Source: Anaerophilus nitritigenes
Lineage (GTDB): Bacteria > Bacillota > Clostridia > Peptostreptococcales > Thermotaleaceae
Direction: 5' to 3'
Assembly: GCF_004138215.1 (NCBI RefSeq)
Contig: NZ_RYYS01000009.1
Coordinates: 1-64,000 of the forward strand
Length of the DNA: 64,000 bases
The notes under the pieces were generated by a model. That model was given only the letters and a program-made list of their open reading frames with translations, was not told where the DNA came from and made no database searches. The position numbers and the translations under genes were made by a program. Positions within the stretch are counted from its first letter, which is position 1; each line of letters opens with the position of its first letter. This document shows, piece after piece, positions 8,510 through 16,249 of the stretch.

Positions 8510-8654
8510 AGTATTGATTTAGATAAAATAAACAAAATTTGAAATAATATATGTAAAATAACAATATCTTATACAACGAAATGCTGAATCATACTTATAA
8601 ATAGAAAAAAGATATACTTTCTATCATAACTTTAGTATAATATGTATCTTTATT

Positions 8655-9017
8655 TTATTCTGATTTTGATGGTTTATAGTCTGAGGATGTTTCTTCCAGG
8701 CATTTTCTATAATGAGTACCCCAAACTTCCATAGCTTGTAGAATTGGTATAAAGGCTTTTCCCATATCAGTTAAAGAGTATTCTACCTTTGGAGGAACTT
8801 GCTTATAAACTTCTCTATGAATAAGTCCATCTCTTTCGAGTTCTTTGAGTTGTTGAGTTAAGTATCCTTGACGAATATCAGGTAATGCTTTATGAAGTTG
8901 TCCAAATCTAAGGATTTCAGATGATAGAACGTAAAGAATTACTAATTTCCATTTCCCTTGGATTATTTGATGTGCTAGCCCTACGTTACATTTTATATTT
9001 AAAAATTCTTTATTCAT
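8655..9017 (-). CDS. HxlR-family transcriptional regulator
   Basis: 120 residues with the HxlR winged helix: HQIIQGKWKLVILYVLSSEI, LRFGQLHKALPDIRQGYLTQ, then GLIHREVYKQVPPKVEYSLT. A cysteine close to the N-terminus (NIKCNVG) sits where YodB/HypR-type members keep their redox-sensing Cys, so thiol or quinone sensing is possible. I took the ATG at 9015-9017; a TTG 12 nt upstream abuts AAGGAG directly. It is divergent from a flavin-reductase-like gene with a palindrome between them, so it probably represses that gene. Confidence 0.9.
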   Translation of the reverse strand: MNKEFLNIKCNVGLAHQIIQGKWKLVILYVLSSEILRFGQLHKALPDIRQGYLTQQLKELERDGLIHREVYKQVPPKVEYSLTDMGKAFIPILQAMEVWGTHYRKCLEETSSDYKPSKSE

Positions 9018-9080
9018 AATATTTATCAACTCCTTGTATAATCATATTACTCTGTTTTTTTATAGTATAACTGATTTATT

Positions 9081-9116
9081 ATAGTACTTGTGATAAAAGT
9101 ACTATAATAATATAAT
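9081..9116 (+). promoter_or_regulatory. Promoter and HxlR-type operator
   Basis: Perfect 9-bp arms ATAGTACTT (9081-9089) and AAGTACTAT (9097-9105) surround a 7-nt spacer. They overlap TTGTGA (9088-9093), which is 17 nt from TATAAT (9111-9116), giving a promoter for the gene at 9169. The GTACT arms resemble known YodB/HxlR-type boxes. The position suits repression of the divergent gene by the HxlR protein. Confidence 0.65.
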
Positions 9117-9168
9117 ACTACTGTAATCCATGGAATACGTCAAACAATTTTATATAGGAGGCAGTATA

Positions 9169-9570
9169 ATGAGTAAATTACTTGATTATTTAAATGAAAA
9201 TAGAATAGGCAAGCTTGCTACGATAAAGGATGGTAAACCAGTGATAAGACCTTTTCAATTTCAATTTGTGAGAGAAGGAAAGTTTTATTTTGTAACTGCA
9301 AATACTAAAGAAGTTTATAAGGAATTAAAAGAGTCTGGTGTTGCAGGGTTTGCAGTAATCGGTAAAGATATGAAATGGGTACGTATGAATGGACAAATTC
9401 AATTTGTTGATAGCTTGGAATTAAAAGAAGAGGTTCTTAATAAGGAACCCTTAATACGTGATATTTTTAAAACCCCAGAAAATCCAATTTATGAAATGTT
9501 CTACATTTATAATGGTAGTGCAAGTTTTCATGAATTTGAAGGAGAATTAATAGAGCAAATGGAGATTTAG
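9169..9570 (+). CDS. Pyridoxamine 5'-phosphate oxidase-fold (FMN-binding) protein
   Basis: 133 residues matching the small PPOX split-barrel family: LDYLNENRIGKLATIKDGKP, VIRPFQFQFVREGKFYFVTA, and KWVRMNGQIQF. These small proteins bind FMN or similar cofactors; the substrate is unknown, with quinone or nitro-compound reduction plausible given the HxlR partner. ATG 9169 follows TAGGAGG (9155-9161) by 7 nt; the in-frame codon at 9130 has no ribosome site. A palindromic operator lies in its promoter. Confidence 0.85.
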   Translation: MSKLLDYLNENRIGKLATIKDGKPVIRPFQFQFVREGKFYFVTANTKEVYKELKESGVAGFAVIGKDMKWVRMNGQIQFVDSLELKEEVLNKEPLIRDIFKTPENPIYEMFYIYNGSASFHEFEGELIEQMEI

Positions 9571-9667
9571 AGTATATTTAATAAATCATAAAATACTAGT
9601 ACTTCGATAATATACTTGAGATTATAGTTTTCATTTAATTTACATAGCAGAATAATTTGTAGAGCTT

Positions 9668-9699
9668 AAAAAATATCCTGCCTAACTATTAGGCAGGAT
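9668..9699 (-). terminator. Terminator overlapping the stop codon of the XRE gene
   Basis: ATCCTGCCTAA (9675-9685) and TTAGGCAGGAT (9689-9699) form an 11-bp stem with a 3-nt loop. Read on the minus strand it is followed by ATTTTTT. The stop codon of the XRE/cupin gene (9689-9691) lies inside the stem. Confidence 0.8.
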
Positions 9700-10240
9700 A
9701 AAAATTTGTTATTGTAGCTTTTAAAGTACCCTTTCCGCTATTAATATATATATGTTGATTAGAGGCTGGAAAGCTTATTGAATCGTTAGGATTTAGCGTA
9801 TATATTTTATTGTTTACTTTTAATGTCAACTCTCCTTCTAATACCATAATATATTCTTCTGATTTTTTAGAATGACCTACAGATTTATATGAGTATCCTT
9901 CATCAAGTTCAATTTGAAAAAATTCAAAATTACGGTAGGGTGTATTAGTGTAATAGCAATATACGCGATAATGGCCTTCTTTAGCAACCTGAGGGTTAAG
10001 ATCAATTTTTCTTATCATGCAAGTATTATGTTCTTTTTGTTCAAGTAATGAGGTATAAGGAATTTTTAATCCATTAGCTATTTTCCATAAAGTGTTTATC
10101 GTTGGATTTGTATCTCCTTTTTCAATTTGGGATAGCATGACTTTACTGACATTAGATAATTCAGCAAGTTGACCTAAACTCAAATTTCGTTCAGTGCGAA
10201 GTGTTTTAAGATTTTCTGCAATGATAGAATTTATATTCAT
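9689..10240 (-). CDS. XRE-type HTH regulator with cupin domain
   Basis: 183 residues. An N-terminal XRE HTH (about 8-65) contains LSLGQLAELSNVSKVMLSQI and KGDTNPTINTLWKIANGL. The C-terminal cupin barrel (about 105-180) contains KKSEEYIMVLEGELTL and NPNDSISFPASNQHIYINSG. Such regulators bind a small metabolite in the cupin and control nearby transport or metabolic genes. Minus-strand AGGAGG precedes the ATG. It is divergent from the HD-hydrolase gene at 10461, a possible target. Confidence 0.9.
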   Translation of the reverse strand: MNINSIIAENLKTLRTERNLSLGQLAELSNVSKVMLSQIEKGDTNPTINTLWKIANGLKIPYTSLLEQKEHNTCMIRKIDLNPQVAKEGHYRVYCYYTNTPYRNFEFFQIELDEGYSYKSVGHSKKSEEYIMVLEGELTLKVNNKIYTLNPNDSISFPASNQHIYINSGKGTLKATITNFYPA

Positions 10241-10460
10241 TAAGTATAACCTCCTATAATTATATTGACAAATATAATTAACAAAAGTAAAATATAATTA
10301 ATTATTTGTAAATTATTATATCGTAACCATTTCAAGTATACAAGAAGAACAAAAAATATTGAATAGTGATTTAAAGGAATTAAGAGTAAATGTTAGTGGC
10401 ATTTGAATATAAATTTATTCTAATATTATATTTTATAATTTTTATAAGGAGGATATGATT

Positions 10461-11042
10461 ATGATAACAAGAGAAGAAGCATGGAATTTGCTTACTAAGT
10501 ACAATAAAGAGGCATTTCATATTCAGCATGCTTTAACAGTGGAAGCGACTATGAAGTATTTTGCACAAAAATTAGGATATGCAGATGAAGCAGATTTTTG
10601 GGCTATTGTTGGGTTGCTTCATGATTTAGACTTTGAGATGTATCCAGAACAACATTGTAGTAAAACTCAAGAGATTATGAGAGAGCAAGGGTTGGATGAA
10701 AGGTTAATAAGAGCAGTAGCTAGTCATGGATACGGACTTTGTGTACAAGAACAACCTAAACCAGAGCATGATATGGAAAAAATATTATTTGCAGTGGATG
10801 AACTTACAGGATTAATTGGTGCAGCTGCAAGAATGCGTCCGTCTAAGAGTGTTATGGATATGGAGCTTTCAAGTCTTAAGAAAAAATTTAAGGATAAGAA
10901 ATTTGCAGCAGGATGCTCACGTGATGTAATTAAGCAAGGAGCAGATATGCTTGGGTGGGAATTAGATAAATTGTTTGAAGAAACCATTTTAGCTATGCGT
11001 TTTTGTGAAGCATATATTAATAATCAAATGATATATATTTAA
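10461..11042 (+). CDS. HD-domain (HDIG) hydrolase
   Basis: 193 residues. HIQHALTVEATMKYFAQKLG supplies the first metal histidine and GLLHDLDFEMYPEQH the central HD pair; VASHG and the aspartate in AVDELTGLI complete the HDIG-type metal site. Small stand-alone HDIG proteins of this kind are phosphohydrolases acting on unidentified nucleotides. ATG 10461 is 8 nt after AAGGAGG; the ATG at 10455 is only 2 nt away. It is followed 41 bp later by a MerR gene with its own ribosome site. Confidence 0.85.
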   Translation: MITREEAWNLLTKYNKEAFHIQHALTVEATMKYFAQKLGYADEADFWAIVGLLHDLDFEMYPEQHCSKTQEIMREQGLDERLIRAVASHGYGLCVQEQPKPEHDMEKILFAVDELTGLIGAAARMRPSKSVMDMELSSLKKKFKDKKFAAGCSRDVIKQGADMLGWELDKLFEETILAMRFCEAYINNQMIYI

Positions 11043-11083
11043 AAAATATTTATAATTTGTGAATTTATTTTGGAGGTATATAA

Positions 11084-11902
11084 GTGTTTAAAATTGGACA
11101 GTTTTCAAAGTTAACTCAAGTGTCTATTAGAATGTTAAGATATTATGATGAGGTTGGATTATTAAAACCTGCAAAGATTGATTTATTTACAGGATATAGA
11201 ATGTATTCTGCAGAACAGATACCAATACTCCAAAAAATTGTTTTATTAAGAGATGCTAAATTCACTACATTAGAAATAAAAGATATAATACAAAGATGTA
11301 ATGAGGCAGACATATTAGATGAATTGAAAGAAAAGAAAATACAGATTAATAATGAAATAGCCAAAGAAAATCAACGAATAGATAAGATAGATAGTGCAAT
11401 AAAAGAAATTGAAGAGAAAAAATTTAAAATACATTGTAATATAAATTTTAAGAAGGTAGATAAGATGTTAATTTTATCTACAAGAGATAGGATACCAACA
11501 TATTTTCATGAAGGAGTTTTATGGGAAAAATTATGTGATTTTATTAAGAGAGAAAATATTTCTGTAAAACAGGATATGTATAATAATATTGCTATTTATC
11601 ATGATATAGAACATAAGAATAAAAATGTAGATGTTGAGGTGGGAATAGTTGTAAATAAAATTGGAGAAAACAAGGGCGGATTTATATATAGAGAAGTTGA
11701 GCCTGTTGAAAAAATGGTGTATGCAATGGTATATGGACCCTATATTAATTTAGCAAAAGCATATGAAAAGCTAGCATATTGGCTTGAAAGTCATGATGAA
11801 TATATGGAAGATAAACCTTCTAGGCAAATATGTCATATATCTGGTGAGGATGTAGATAATCCGGAAAAATATCTTACTGAAATACAAGTTCCATTAAAAT
11901 AA
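11084..11902 (+). CDS. MerR-family regulator with GyrI-like effector domain
   Basis: 272 residues. The N-terminal MerR HTH is FKIGQFSKLTQVSIRMLRYY, then DEVGLLKPAKIDLFTGYRMY. A coiled-coil linker (about 75-110) is followed by a C-terminal GyrI/BmrR effector domain ending EYLTEIQ-type VPLK. The GTG start at 11084 follows GGAGGT. Such proteins sense bulky drugs or peptides and activate promoters with long spacers. I see no such promoter beside it, so the target is unknown. A second regulator of the same design lies at 42694. Confidence 0.9.
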   Translation: MFKIGQFSKLTQVSIRMLRYYDEVGLLKPAKIDLFTGYRMYSAEQIPILQKIVLLRDAKFTTLEIKDIIQRCNEADILDELKEKKIQINNEIAKENQRIDKIDSAIKEIEEKKFKIHCNINFKKVDKMLILSTRDRIPTYFHEGVLWEKLCDFIKRENISVKQDMYNNIAIYHDIEHKNKNVDVEVGIVVNKIGENKGGFIYREVEPVEKMVYAMVYGPYINLAKAYEKLAYWLESHDEYMEDKPSRQICHISGEDVDNPEKYLTEIQVPLK

Positions 11903-11911
11903 TTATATTGA

Positions 11912-11935
11912 CTCTCACATTGTGTGAGGGTTTAT
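11912..11935 (+). terminator. Weak terminator after the first MerR gene
   Basis: CTCTCACA (11912-11919) pairs with TGTGAGGG (11923-11930) including one wobble, followed by TTTATT. Confidence 0.5.
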
Positions 11936-11969
11936 TATCTATTTATAAGATAAATAGGAGGTATTTATT

Positions 11970-12437
11970 ATGGAATTAAAGGAAATTGGTAAGATTAAAA
12001 TTGAAGGGGAAAGTATGTGTATTCAAATTAATAAGGAGTATGTAAAAGGATTGCAAGGATTAGAAGGTTTTAGTCACATTAATGTATTATGGTGGTTTGA
12101 TAAATGTGATAATATCCATAGTAGACGCGTTTTAGAAGTGAATAAACCTTATAAAAAGGCACCTGAAAAGTTAGGAGTTTTTTCAACTAGGTCACCTGAA
12201 AGACCTAATTTAATAGCCCTGTCTGTTACTCAAGTAACACATATAGATTACAAAAAAGGGATAATTTATATTACTTATATTGATGCAATGAATGATAGTA
12301 GTATTTTAGATTTGAAACCTTATACTCCGAGTTTGGACAAGGTAGAAAAGCCGAGTGTTCCAAAATGGTGTAGTCATTGGCCATCATGTTATGAAAAGTC
12401 TGGAGATTTCGATTGGGAAAATGAGTTTTTATTTTAA
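11970..12437 (+). CDS. trmO: TrmO/TsaA family tRNA methyltransferase-like protein
   Basis: 155 residues of the UPF0066/TrmO fold, which makes the N6-methyl of m6t6A37 in threonine tRNAs with SAM in E. coli. Visible family motifs are LEGFSHINVLWWFDKCD and FSTRSPERPNLIALSV, with DLKPYTP nearby. It lacks the C-terminal domain of the 235-residue E. coli enzyme; short versions are common in Clostridia and archaea. It ends WCSHWPSCYE, with two cysteines. ATG 11970 follows TAGGAGGT. It is monocistronic between two terminators. Confidence 0.8.
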   Translation: MELKEIGKIKIEGESMCIQINKEYVKGLQGLEGFSHINVLWWFDKCDNIHSRRVLEVNKPYKKAPEKLGVFSTRSPERPNLIALSVTQVTHIDYKKGIIYITYIDAMNDSSILDLKPYTPSLDKVEKPSVPKWCSHWPSCYEKSGDFDWENEFLF

Positions 12438-12522
12438 AAAGCGCATAAATTAAAATAAGTCTTATATTAAATAAATGGGTTATTTTGAGTGCCCTAAAAT
12501 AAAATAATATACAATAAAAAGG

Positions 12523-12551
12523 TCTTTTATCTAATGATAAAAGATTTTTTT
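12523..12551 (+). terminator. Terminator after trmO
   Basis: TCTTTTATC (12523-12531), loop TAAT, GATAAAAGA (12536-12544), then TTTTTTT. A very similar hairpin lies at about 16138-16166, also just before a GTCCC repeat end. Confidence 0.8.
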
Positions 12552-12573
12552 ATTTGAATATAAATAAAAAGGA

Positions 12574-12584
12574 TTAACTGTCTC
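12574..12584 (-). repeat. Degenerate right end of the GGGACGGTTAC repeat family
   Basis: TTAACTGTCTC resembles TTAACCGTCCC with two changes. Its last base is the first plus-strand base of the stop codon (12584-12586) of the minus-strand stalk-domain gene. The 60 bp before it resemble those before the copy at 16186. Confidence 0.5.
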
Positions 12585-13144
12585 TAATTACTACTAACTC
12601 CTATGTAATCAGATGCTTTCTTATGTTCAGAGGAGTCAATATGCTTTGAGTTATATATTTCAACAACTTTTTTTATAGCATCAGTAGACATGAGAGGAAG
12701 ATATGGTTCAATATATGGCCAATTTCCTGTTTTTTGTATGATATCTAAAGCTTGTATATCTGCTTCATTCTGGGGAATAGTAGATGGAATTGTTGTATTA
12801 TTGTGATTATCATAATCGTTACATGTATTCATAGTTAAATTAATAGAGCTATCTTCTCTGTTCCATTCCACATTAAATTGCATATACTCTAACAGTTCTT
12901 TCATAGGCATATATAATTGTGTTTCAGAACGGCCATCTTTCCTAATTGCAATTAATGGATTTTCTAAAGATATCTCTTTTCCATAAAAATAGACTTTAGA
13001 GTTGCTAAAAGTTGCTGACTCTATTTTTTCCAATGAAGAAATAGTTGAAGTTTTTGGAAATCCTAAAACTATTGAAGTTCCTATTATTCCAAGTAATAAT
13101 CCTAAAATTAAACTTTTAATCTGAAATTTTTTCACTTCTTTCAA
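12584..13144 (-). CDS. Membrane-anchored stalk-domain (copper amine oxidase N-type) protein
   Basis: 186 residues. An N-terminal signal/anchor (about 9-30, KSLILGLLLGIIGTSIVLGF) follows a short basic start. A stalk-type beta domain (about 45-105) contains VYFYGKEISLENPLIAIRKD, YMPMKELLEYMQFNVEW and DSSINLTM, as in PF07833 proteins that attach to the cell surface. The C-terminal 60 residues are helical and unassigned. It should sit outside the membrane; its function is unknown. It is a single minus-strand gene, with its stop codon touching a repeat end. Confidence 0.75.
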   Translation of the reverse strand: MKEVKKFQIKSLILGLLLGIIGTSIVLGFPKTSTISSLEKIESATFSNSKVYFYGKEISLENPLIAIRKDGRSETQLYMPMKELLEYMQFNVEWNREDSSINLTMNTCNDYDNHNNTTIPSTIPQNEADIQALDIIQKTGNWPYIEPYLPLMSTDAIKKVVEIYNSKHIDSSEHKKASDYIGVSSN

Positions 13145-13231
13145 CTCCCATATTTTTCTAATTTAATTATAGTAAACGATTCTGAGCATGTCAAATTCTT
13201 ATTGATATTTTATAATAATATATTAAATACC

Positions 13232-13241
13232 GAACCGTCCC
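13232..13241 (-). repeat. Solo right end of the GGGACGGTTAC repeat family
   Basis: GAACCGTCCC, followed by TAA. It lies in the 190-bp gap between the stalk-domain gene and pabA. No left end is visible beside it. Confidence 0.55.
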
Positions 13242-13335
13242 TAATTTTTAAATTTCTCTTAACACTGAATATTAATAATATTTTAAATAAATGTTATAAT
13301 ATATATGAATTTGATGAAATGATGGGAGTGAGACT

Positions 13336-13914
13336 ATGTTTTTAATGATTGATAACTATGACTCTTTTGTTTATAACTTAGTAAGGTATTTAGAGGAATT
13401 ACAAGAAGATGTAAAAATATATAGAAATGATAAATTAACTATAGATGACATAGAAAAAATGGAACCAGAAGGTATTATAATATCTCCAGGACCTAAATCT
13501 CCTGAAGATGCAGGAATTTGTGTACAGGTAATAAAAAAATTTGCAGGGAAAATTCCTATTTTAGGCATATGTTTAGGACATCAAAGTATAGGGTATGCTT
13601 TTGATGCCCACATAATTAAAGGAAAAGAGCCTGTACATGGGAAAGTAGTTGAGGTTCATCATAATGGCCAAGGAGTATTTCAAGGAATAAAAAATCCAGT
13701 AAAAGTTACCAGGTATCATTCTCTTATAATAGAAAAAGAAAGCTTGCCAGAATGTTTAGAAATAACATCAGAGACTTCAGATGGAGTCATAATGGGCATA
13801 AGACACAAAAATTTTTTAGTTGAAGGGGTACAATTTCATCCTGAAGCAGTACTTACAGAGAGTGGCCATGAAATGTTAAAAAACTTTTTGCAAAGTGCAA
13901 AAGAACATAAATAA
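13336..13914 (+). CDS. pabA: Aminodeoxychorismate synthase, glutamine amidotransferase subunit
   Basis: 192 residues, a class I amidotransferase that hydrolyses glutamine and passes ammonia to PabB. Visible motifs are LMIDNYDSFVYNL, IISPGPKSPEDAG, nucleophile elbow GICLGHQSIGYAF (Cys about 79), and FHPEAVLTESG carrying the catalytic His/Glu. PabA and TrpG are nearly alike; assignment to p-aminobenzoate rests on the adjacent pabB and pabC. ATG 13336 follows a GGGAG site. It is the first gene of a tight operon, 16 bp before pabB. Confidence 0.93.
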   Translation: MFLMIDNYDSFVYNLVRYLEELQEDVKIYRNDKLTIDDIEKMEPEGIIISPGPKSPEDAGICVQVIKKFAGKIPILGICLGHQSIGYAFDAHIIKGKEPVHGKVVEVHHNGQGVFQGIKNPVKVTRYHSLIIEKESLPECLEITSETSDGVIMGIRHKNFLVEGVQFHPEAVLTESGHEMLKNFLQSAKEHK

Positions 13915-13930
13915 TTGGGAGGTAATATTT

Positions 13931-15283
13931 ATGGAGGCTTTAATTGAAGAAATAAAAACAGATTTAGACGTCTTTGATATATATTCCTTATTTAAAGAAG
14001 ATAAAACCGTCACTTTACTAGACAGTGGTATGGATGCAGAAAAATTAGGAAGATATTCTTTTATAGGCTTAAACGTGTTCTCTACATTTAAGTATAAAAA
14101 TAGTATATGTACTATAAATGGAGAGAATTTTGAATGTGAAAATCCGTTTAAACAACTAAAACATCTTATGAATAAATATAAAATAGAAAATAATACGAGT
14201 CTTCCTTATACAGCAGGTGCCATGGGTTATTTTTCTTATGATTTAGGAACGGTTACAGAATATATTCAAATGCTCGCAGTAGAGGAGGTGAAAATACCCG
14301 ATTGTTACTTTTATTTTTATGATAATGCAATAATAGTAGATAATCTACAAAAAAAAGTCTTTATCACAGCTTTAGGGATATTAAGTCCATCAGCACATAG
14401 TATTGAAAATATAAAGAATATAATATATGCAGGGACTAAAGTTCAATATCCTAAATTAACAACAAGTAACGTTAAATTCATATCCAATTTTAAAAAAGAT
14501 GAATATATAGATACTGTGGAAACAGTTAGACAATATATTAGAACTGGTGATATATATATTACTAATTTAACTCAAAGATTTTCTTGTGAAACAAATAAAG
14601 AACCCTATGAAGTTTATAGGGATTTACGGAATATAAATCCTGCACCATTTGCAGCATTTATGAATATAGAGGACTTTAGTATAGTATGTTCTTCTCCAGA
14701 AAGATTTTTAGAAATAAGAAATAACATTGTAGAAACAAGACCAATAAAAGGGACTAGACCTAGGGGCAAAAATAAAGAAGAAGATTTTAAAAATAAACAA
14801 CAACTTATAGATAGTGAAAAGGATCATTCTGAACTTCTCATGATTGTAGATTTAGAAAGGAATGATTTAAGTAAAGTATGCAAACCTAATTCTGTAAAGG
14901 TTACGGAATTATTTGAAATAGAAGAGTATAGCACAGTATTTCATTTAGTATCTACAGTAGTTGGGGAACTGAAAAATGAATACACTGCAATAGATTGCAT
15001 TGAAGCTTGTTTTCCTGGAGGATCTATAACTGGTGCACCAAAGCTCAGATCTATGGAAATTATAGATGAACTAGAACCCACTAGAAGAAATATCTATACT
15101 GGCTCAATAGGATACCTAGGATTTGATGGTAATGCAGATTTAAATATAGTAATTAGAACTATACTTATGAAAAGTGGAAAAGCTTATCTAGGTGTAGGGG
15201 GAGGAATCACTTGGGAATCAGATAAACAATCAGAGTATGATGAAACCTTGGATAAAGCAGTGGCACTTATGAAAGTGCTATAG
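13931..15283 (+). CDS. pabB: Aminodeoxychorismate synthase component I
   Basis: 450 residues with an N-terminal TrpE/PabB-type domain (about 1-130) and a chorismate-binding domain (about 175-450). The motif ETRPIKGTRPRG carries Lys in PIKGT, the residue that marks aminodeoxychorismate synthases; anthranilate synthases have PIAGT. Also seen are LIDSEKDHSELLMIVDLERN, FPGGSITGAPKLRSMEIIDE and GVGGGITWESD. It adds ammonia at C4 of chorismate. ATG 13931 follows TTGGGAGG; the longer frame from 13895 overlaps pabA and lacks a site. Confidence 0.93.
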   Translation: MEALIEEIKTDLDVFDIYSLFKEDKTVTLLDSGMDAEKLGRYSFIGLNVFSTFKYKNSICTINGENFECENPFKQLKHLMNKYKIENNTSLPYTAGAMGYFSYDLGTVTEYIQMLAVEEVKIPDCYFYFYDNAIIVDNLQKKVFITALGILSPSAHSIENIKNIIYAGTKVQYPKLTTSNVKFISNFKKDEYIDTVETVRQYIRTGDIYITNLTQRFSCETNKEPYEVYRDLRNINPAPFAAFMNIEDFSIVCSSPERFLEIRNNIVETRPIKGTRPRGKNKEEDFKNKQQLIDSEKDHSELLMIVDLERNDLSKVCKPNSVKVTELFEIEEYSTVFHLVSTVVGELKNEYTAIDCIEACFPGGSITGAPKLRSMEIIDELEPTRRNIYTGSIGYLGFDGNADLNIVIRTILMKSGKAYLGVGGGITWESDKQSEYDETLDKAVALMKVL

Positions 15284-15316
15284 AAATTTACCATTGTAAA
15301 AAGGTGTGAAATAATT

Positions 15317-16072
15317 ATGATACTTTTAAATGATAAGTTGATAGAAGAAGATAAAGTTATTCTAGATAGTGGTTTTTATTTTGGGAAAGGTCTTTTTGAA
15401 ACGATACTAGTAAAAAATAATCCTTTATTTTTAGAGGAACACTTAAATAGACTAAATACGGGACTTATAACTATAGGGATAAATAAATTTATAACTACTG
15501 AAGATGTAACTAATGCAGTTTTTAAATTAAATTGCAAAAATAATGTATTAAAATTAATAGTAACCGAAAAAAATACTATTTTTACTTGTAGAAAAAATAA
15601 TTATACAGATGAGCATTATAAAAAGGGTTTTAAAGTAACAATAAGTGATGTAAAACGAAACGAATCTTCAATACTTACCTATTTAAAATCTTTGAATTAT
15701 CTTGAAAATATATTAGAACATGAAAAATGCATAGAGCAAGGTTTTGATGAAGTTTTATTTTTTAATACCAAAGACAGTCTAGCAGAAGGAAGCATATCCA
15801 ATGTATTTTTTATAAAAAACGGAAATATATATACACCAAAAGTACAATGCGGTTTACTAAATGGGACCATTAGAAAATATATTATTAACAATCATGATGT
15901 TATAGAAGGAAATTTTACACGAGAAGACTTATTAAATGCAGATGGAATTTTTTTAACCAATAGTATTGTGGGGGTTATGAATGTATCTGAAATTTGTGGA
16001 AAAAAATTAGAAAAGAATGATATTGTTGAAAAAATAAGAGAAAAATACGAATTCCAATTAAGGATGGGTTAA
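15317..16072 (+). CDS. pabC: Aminodeoxychorismate lyase
   Basis: 251 residues of class IV PLP enzymes: FYFGKGLFETILV, FLEEHLNRLN, LKSLNYLENI with the likely PLP lysine in KSLNYL, and DSLAEGSISNVFFIKNG. It releases pyruvate from aminodeoxychorismate to give p-aminobenzoate for folate. D-amino acid and branched-chain transaminases share the fold; position after pabA-pabB decides the call. It lies 33 bp after pabB and has a weak AAGGTG site. Confidence 0.9.
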   Translation: MILLNDKLIEEDKVILDSGFYFGKGLFETILVKNNPLFLEEHLNRLNTGLITIGINKFITTEDVTNAVFKLNCKNNVLKLIVTEKNTIFTCRKNNYTDEHYKKGFKVTISDVKRNESSILTYLKSLNYLENILEHEKCIEQGFDEVLFFNTKDSLAEGSISNVFFIKNGNIYTPKVQCGLLNGTIRKYIINNHDVIEGNFTREDLLNADGIFLTNSIVGVMNVSEICGKKLEKNDIVEKIREKYEFQLRMG

Positions 16073-16102
16073 GTTTTAAAAAATAATAAATTTAAAAATA
16101 CA

Positions 16103-16142
16103 AAAACTACTCTTATATAAAAAAGAAAAGGAGTAGTTTTTT
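16103..16142 (+). terminator. Terminator of the pab operon
   Basis: AAAACTACTC (16103-16112) and GAGTAGTTTT (16131-16140), then TT. A second small hairpin, TTTATC-TTAT-GATAAA, follows at once. Confidence 0.8.
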
Positions 16143-16185
16143 ATCTTATGATAAAGGATTTTTATTGTGTTATAGATGAAAATAA

Positions 16186-16196
16186 TTAACCGTCCC
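16186..16196 (-). repeat. Right end of the GGGACGGTTAC repeat family
   Basis: TTAACCGTCCC. The preceding 60 bp, including a TTTTATCTTATGATAAA hairpin, resemble 12525-12584, so the two are copies of one longer sequence. It lies between the pab terminator and the RNase H gene. Confidence 0.65.
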
Positions 16197-16249
16197 TAGT
16201 GTAGTGTATACCTAGTGTATAATAATGATAGTAAAAGGAGGGGATATTT

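Noticed and set aside
8609-8653. AAAGATA...TATCTTT pairing between the MATE and HxlR genes as a terminator
   Set aside because: Short AT-only arms with a long interior; not convincing.
14246-14260. GGAACGGTTACAG, similar to the repeat end
   Set aside because: It lies inside conserved pabB coding sequence (LGTVTEY) with no sign of insertion, so chance similarity.
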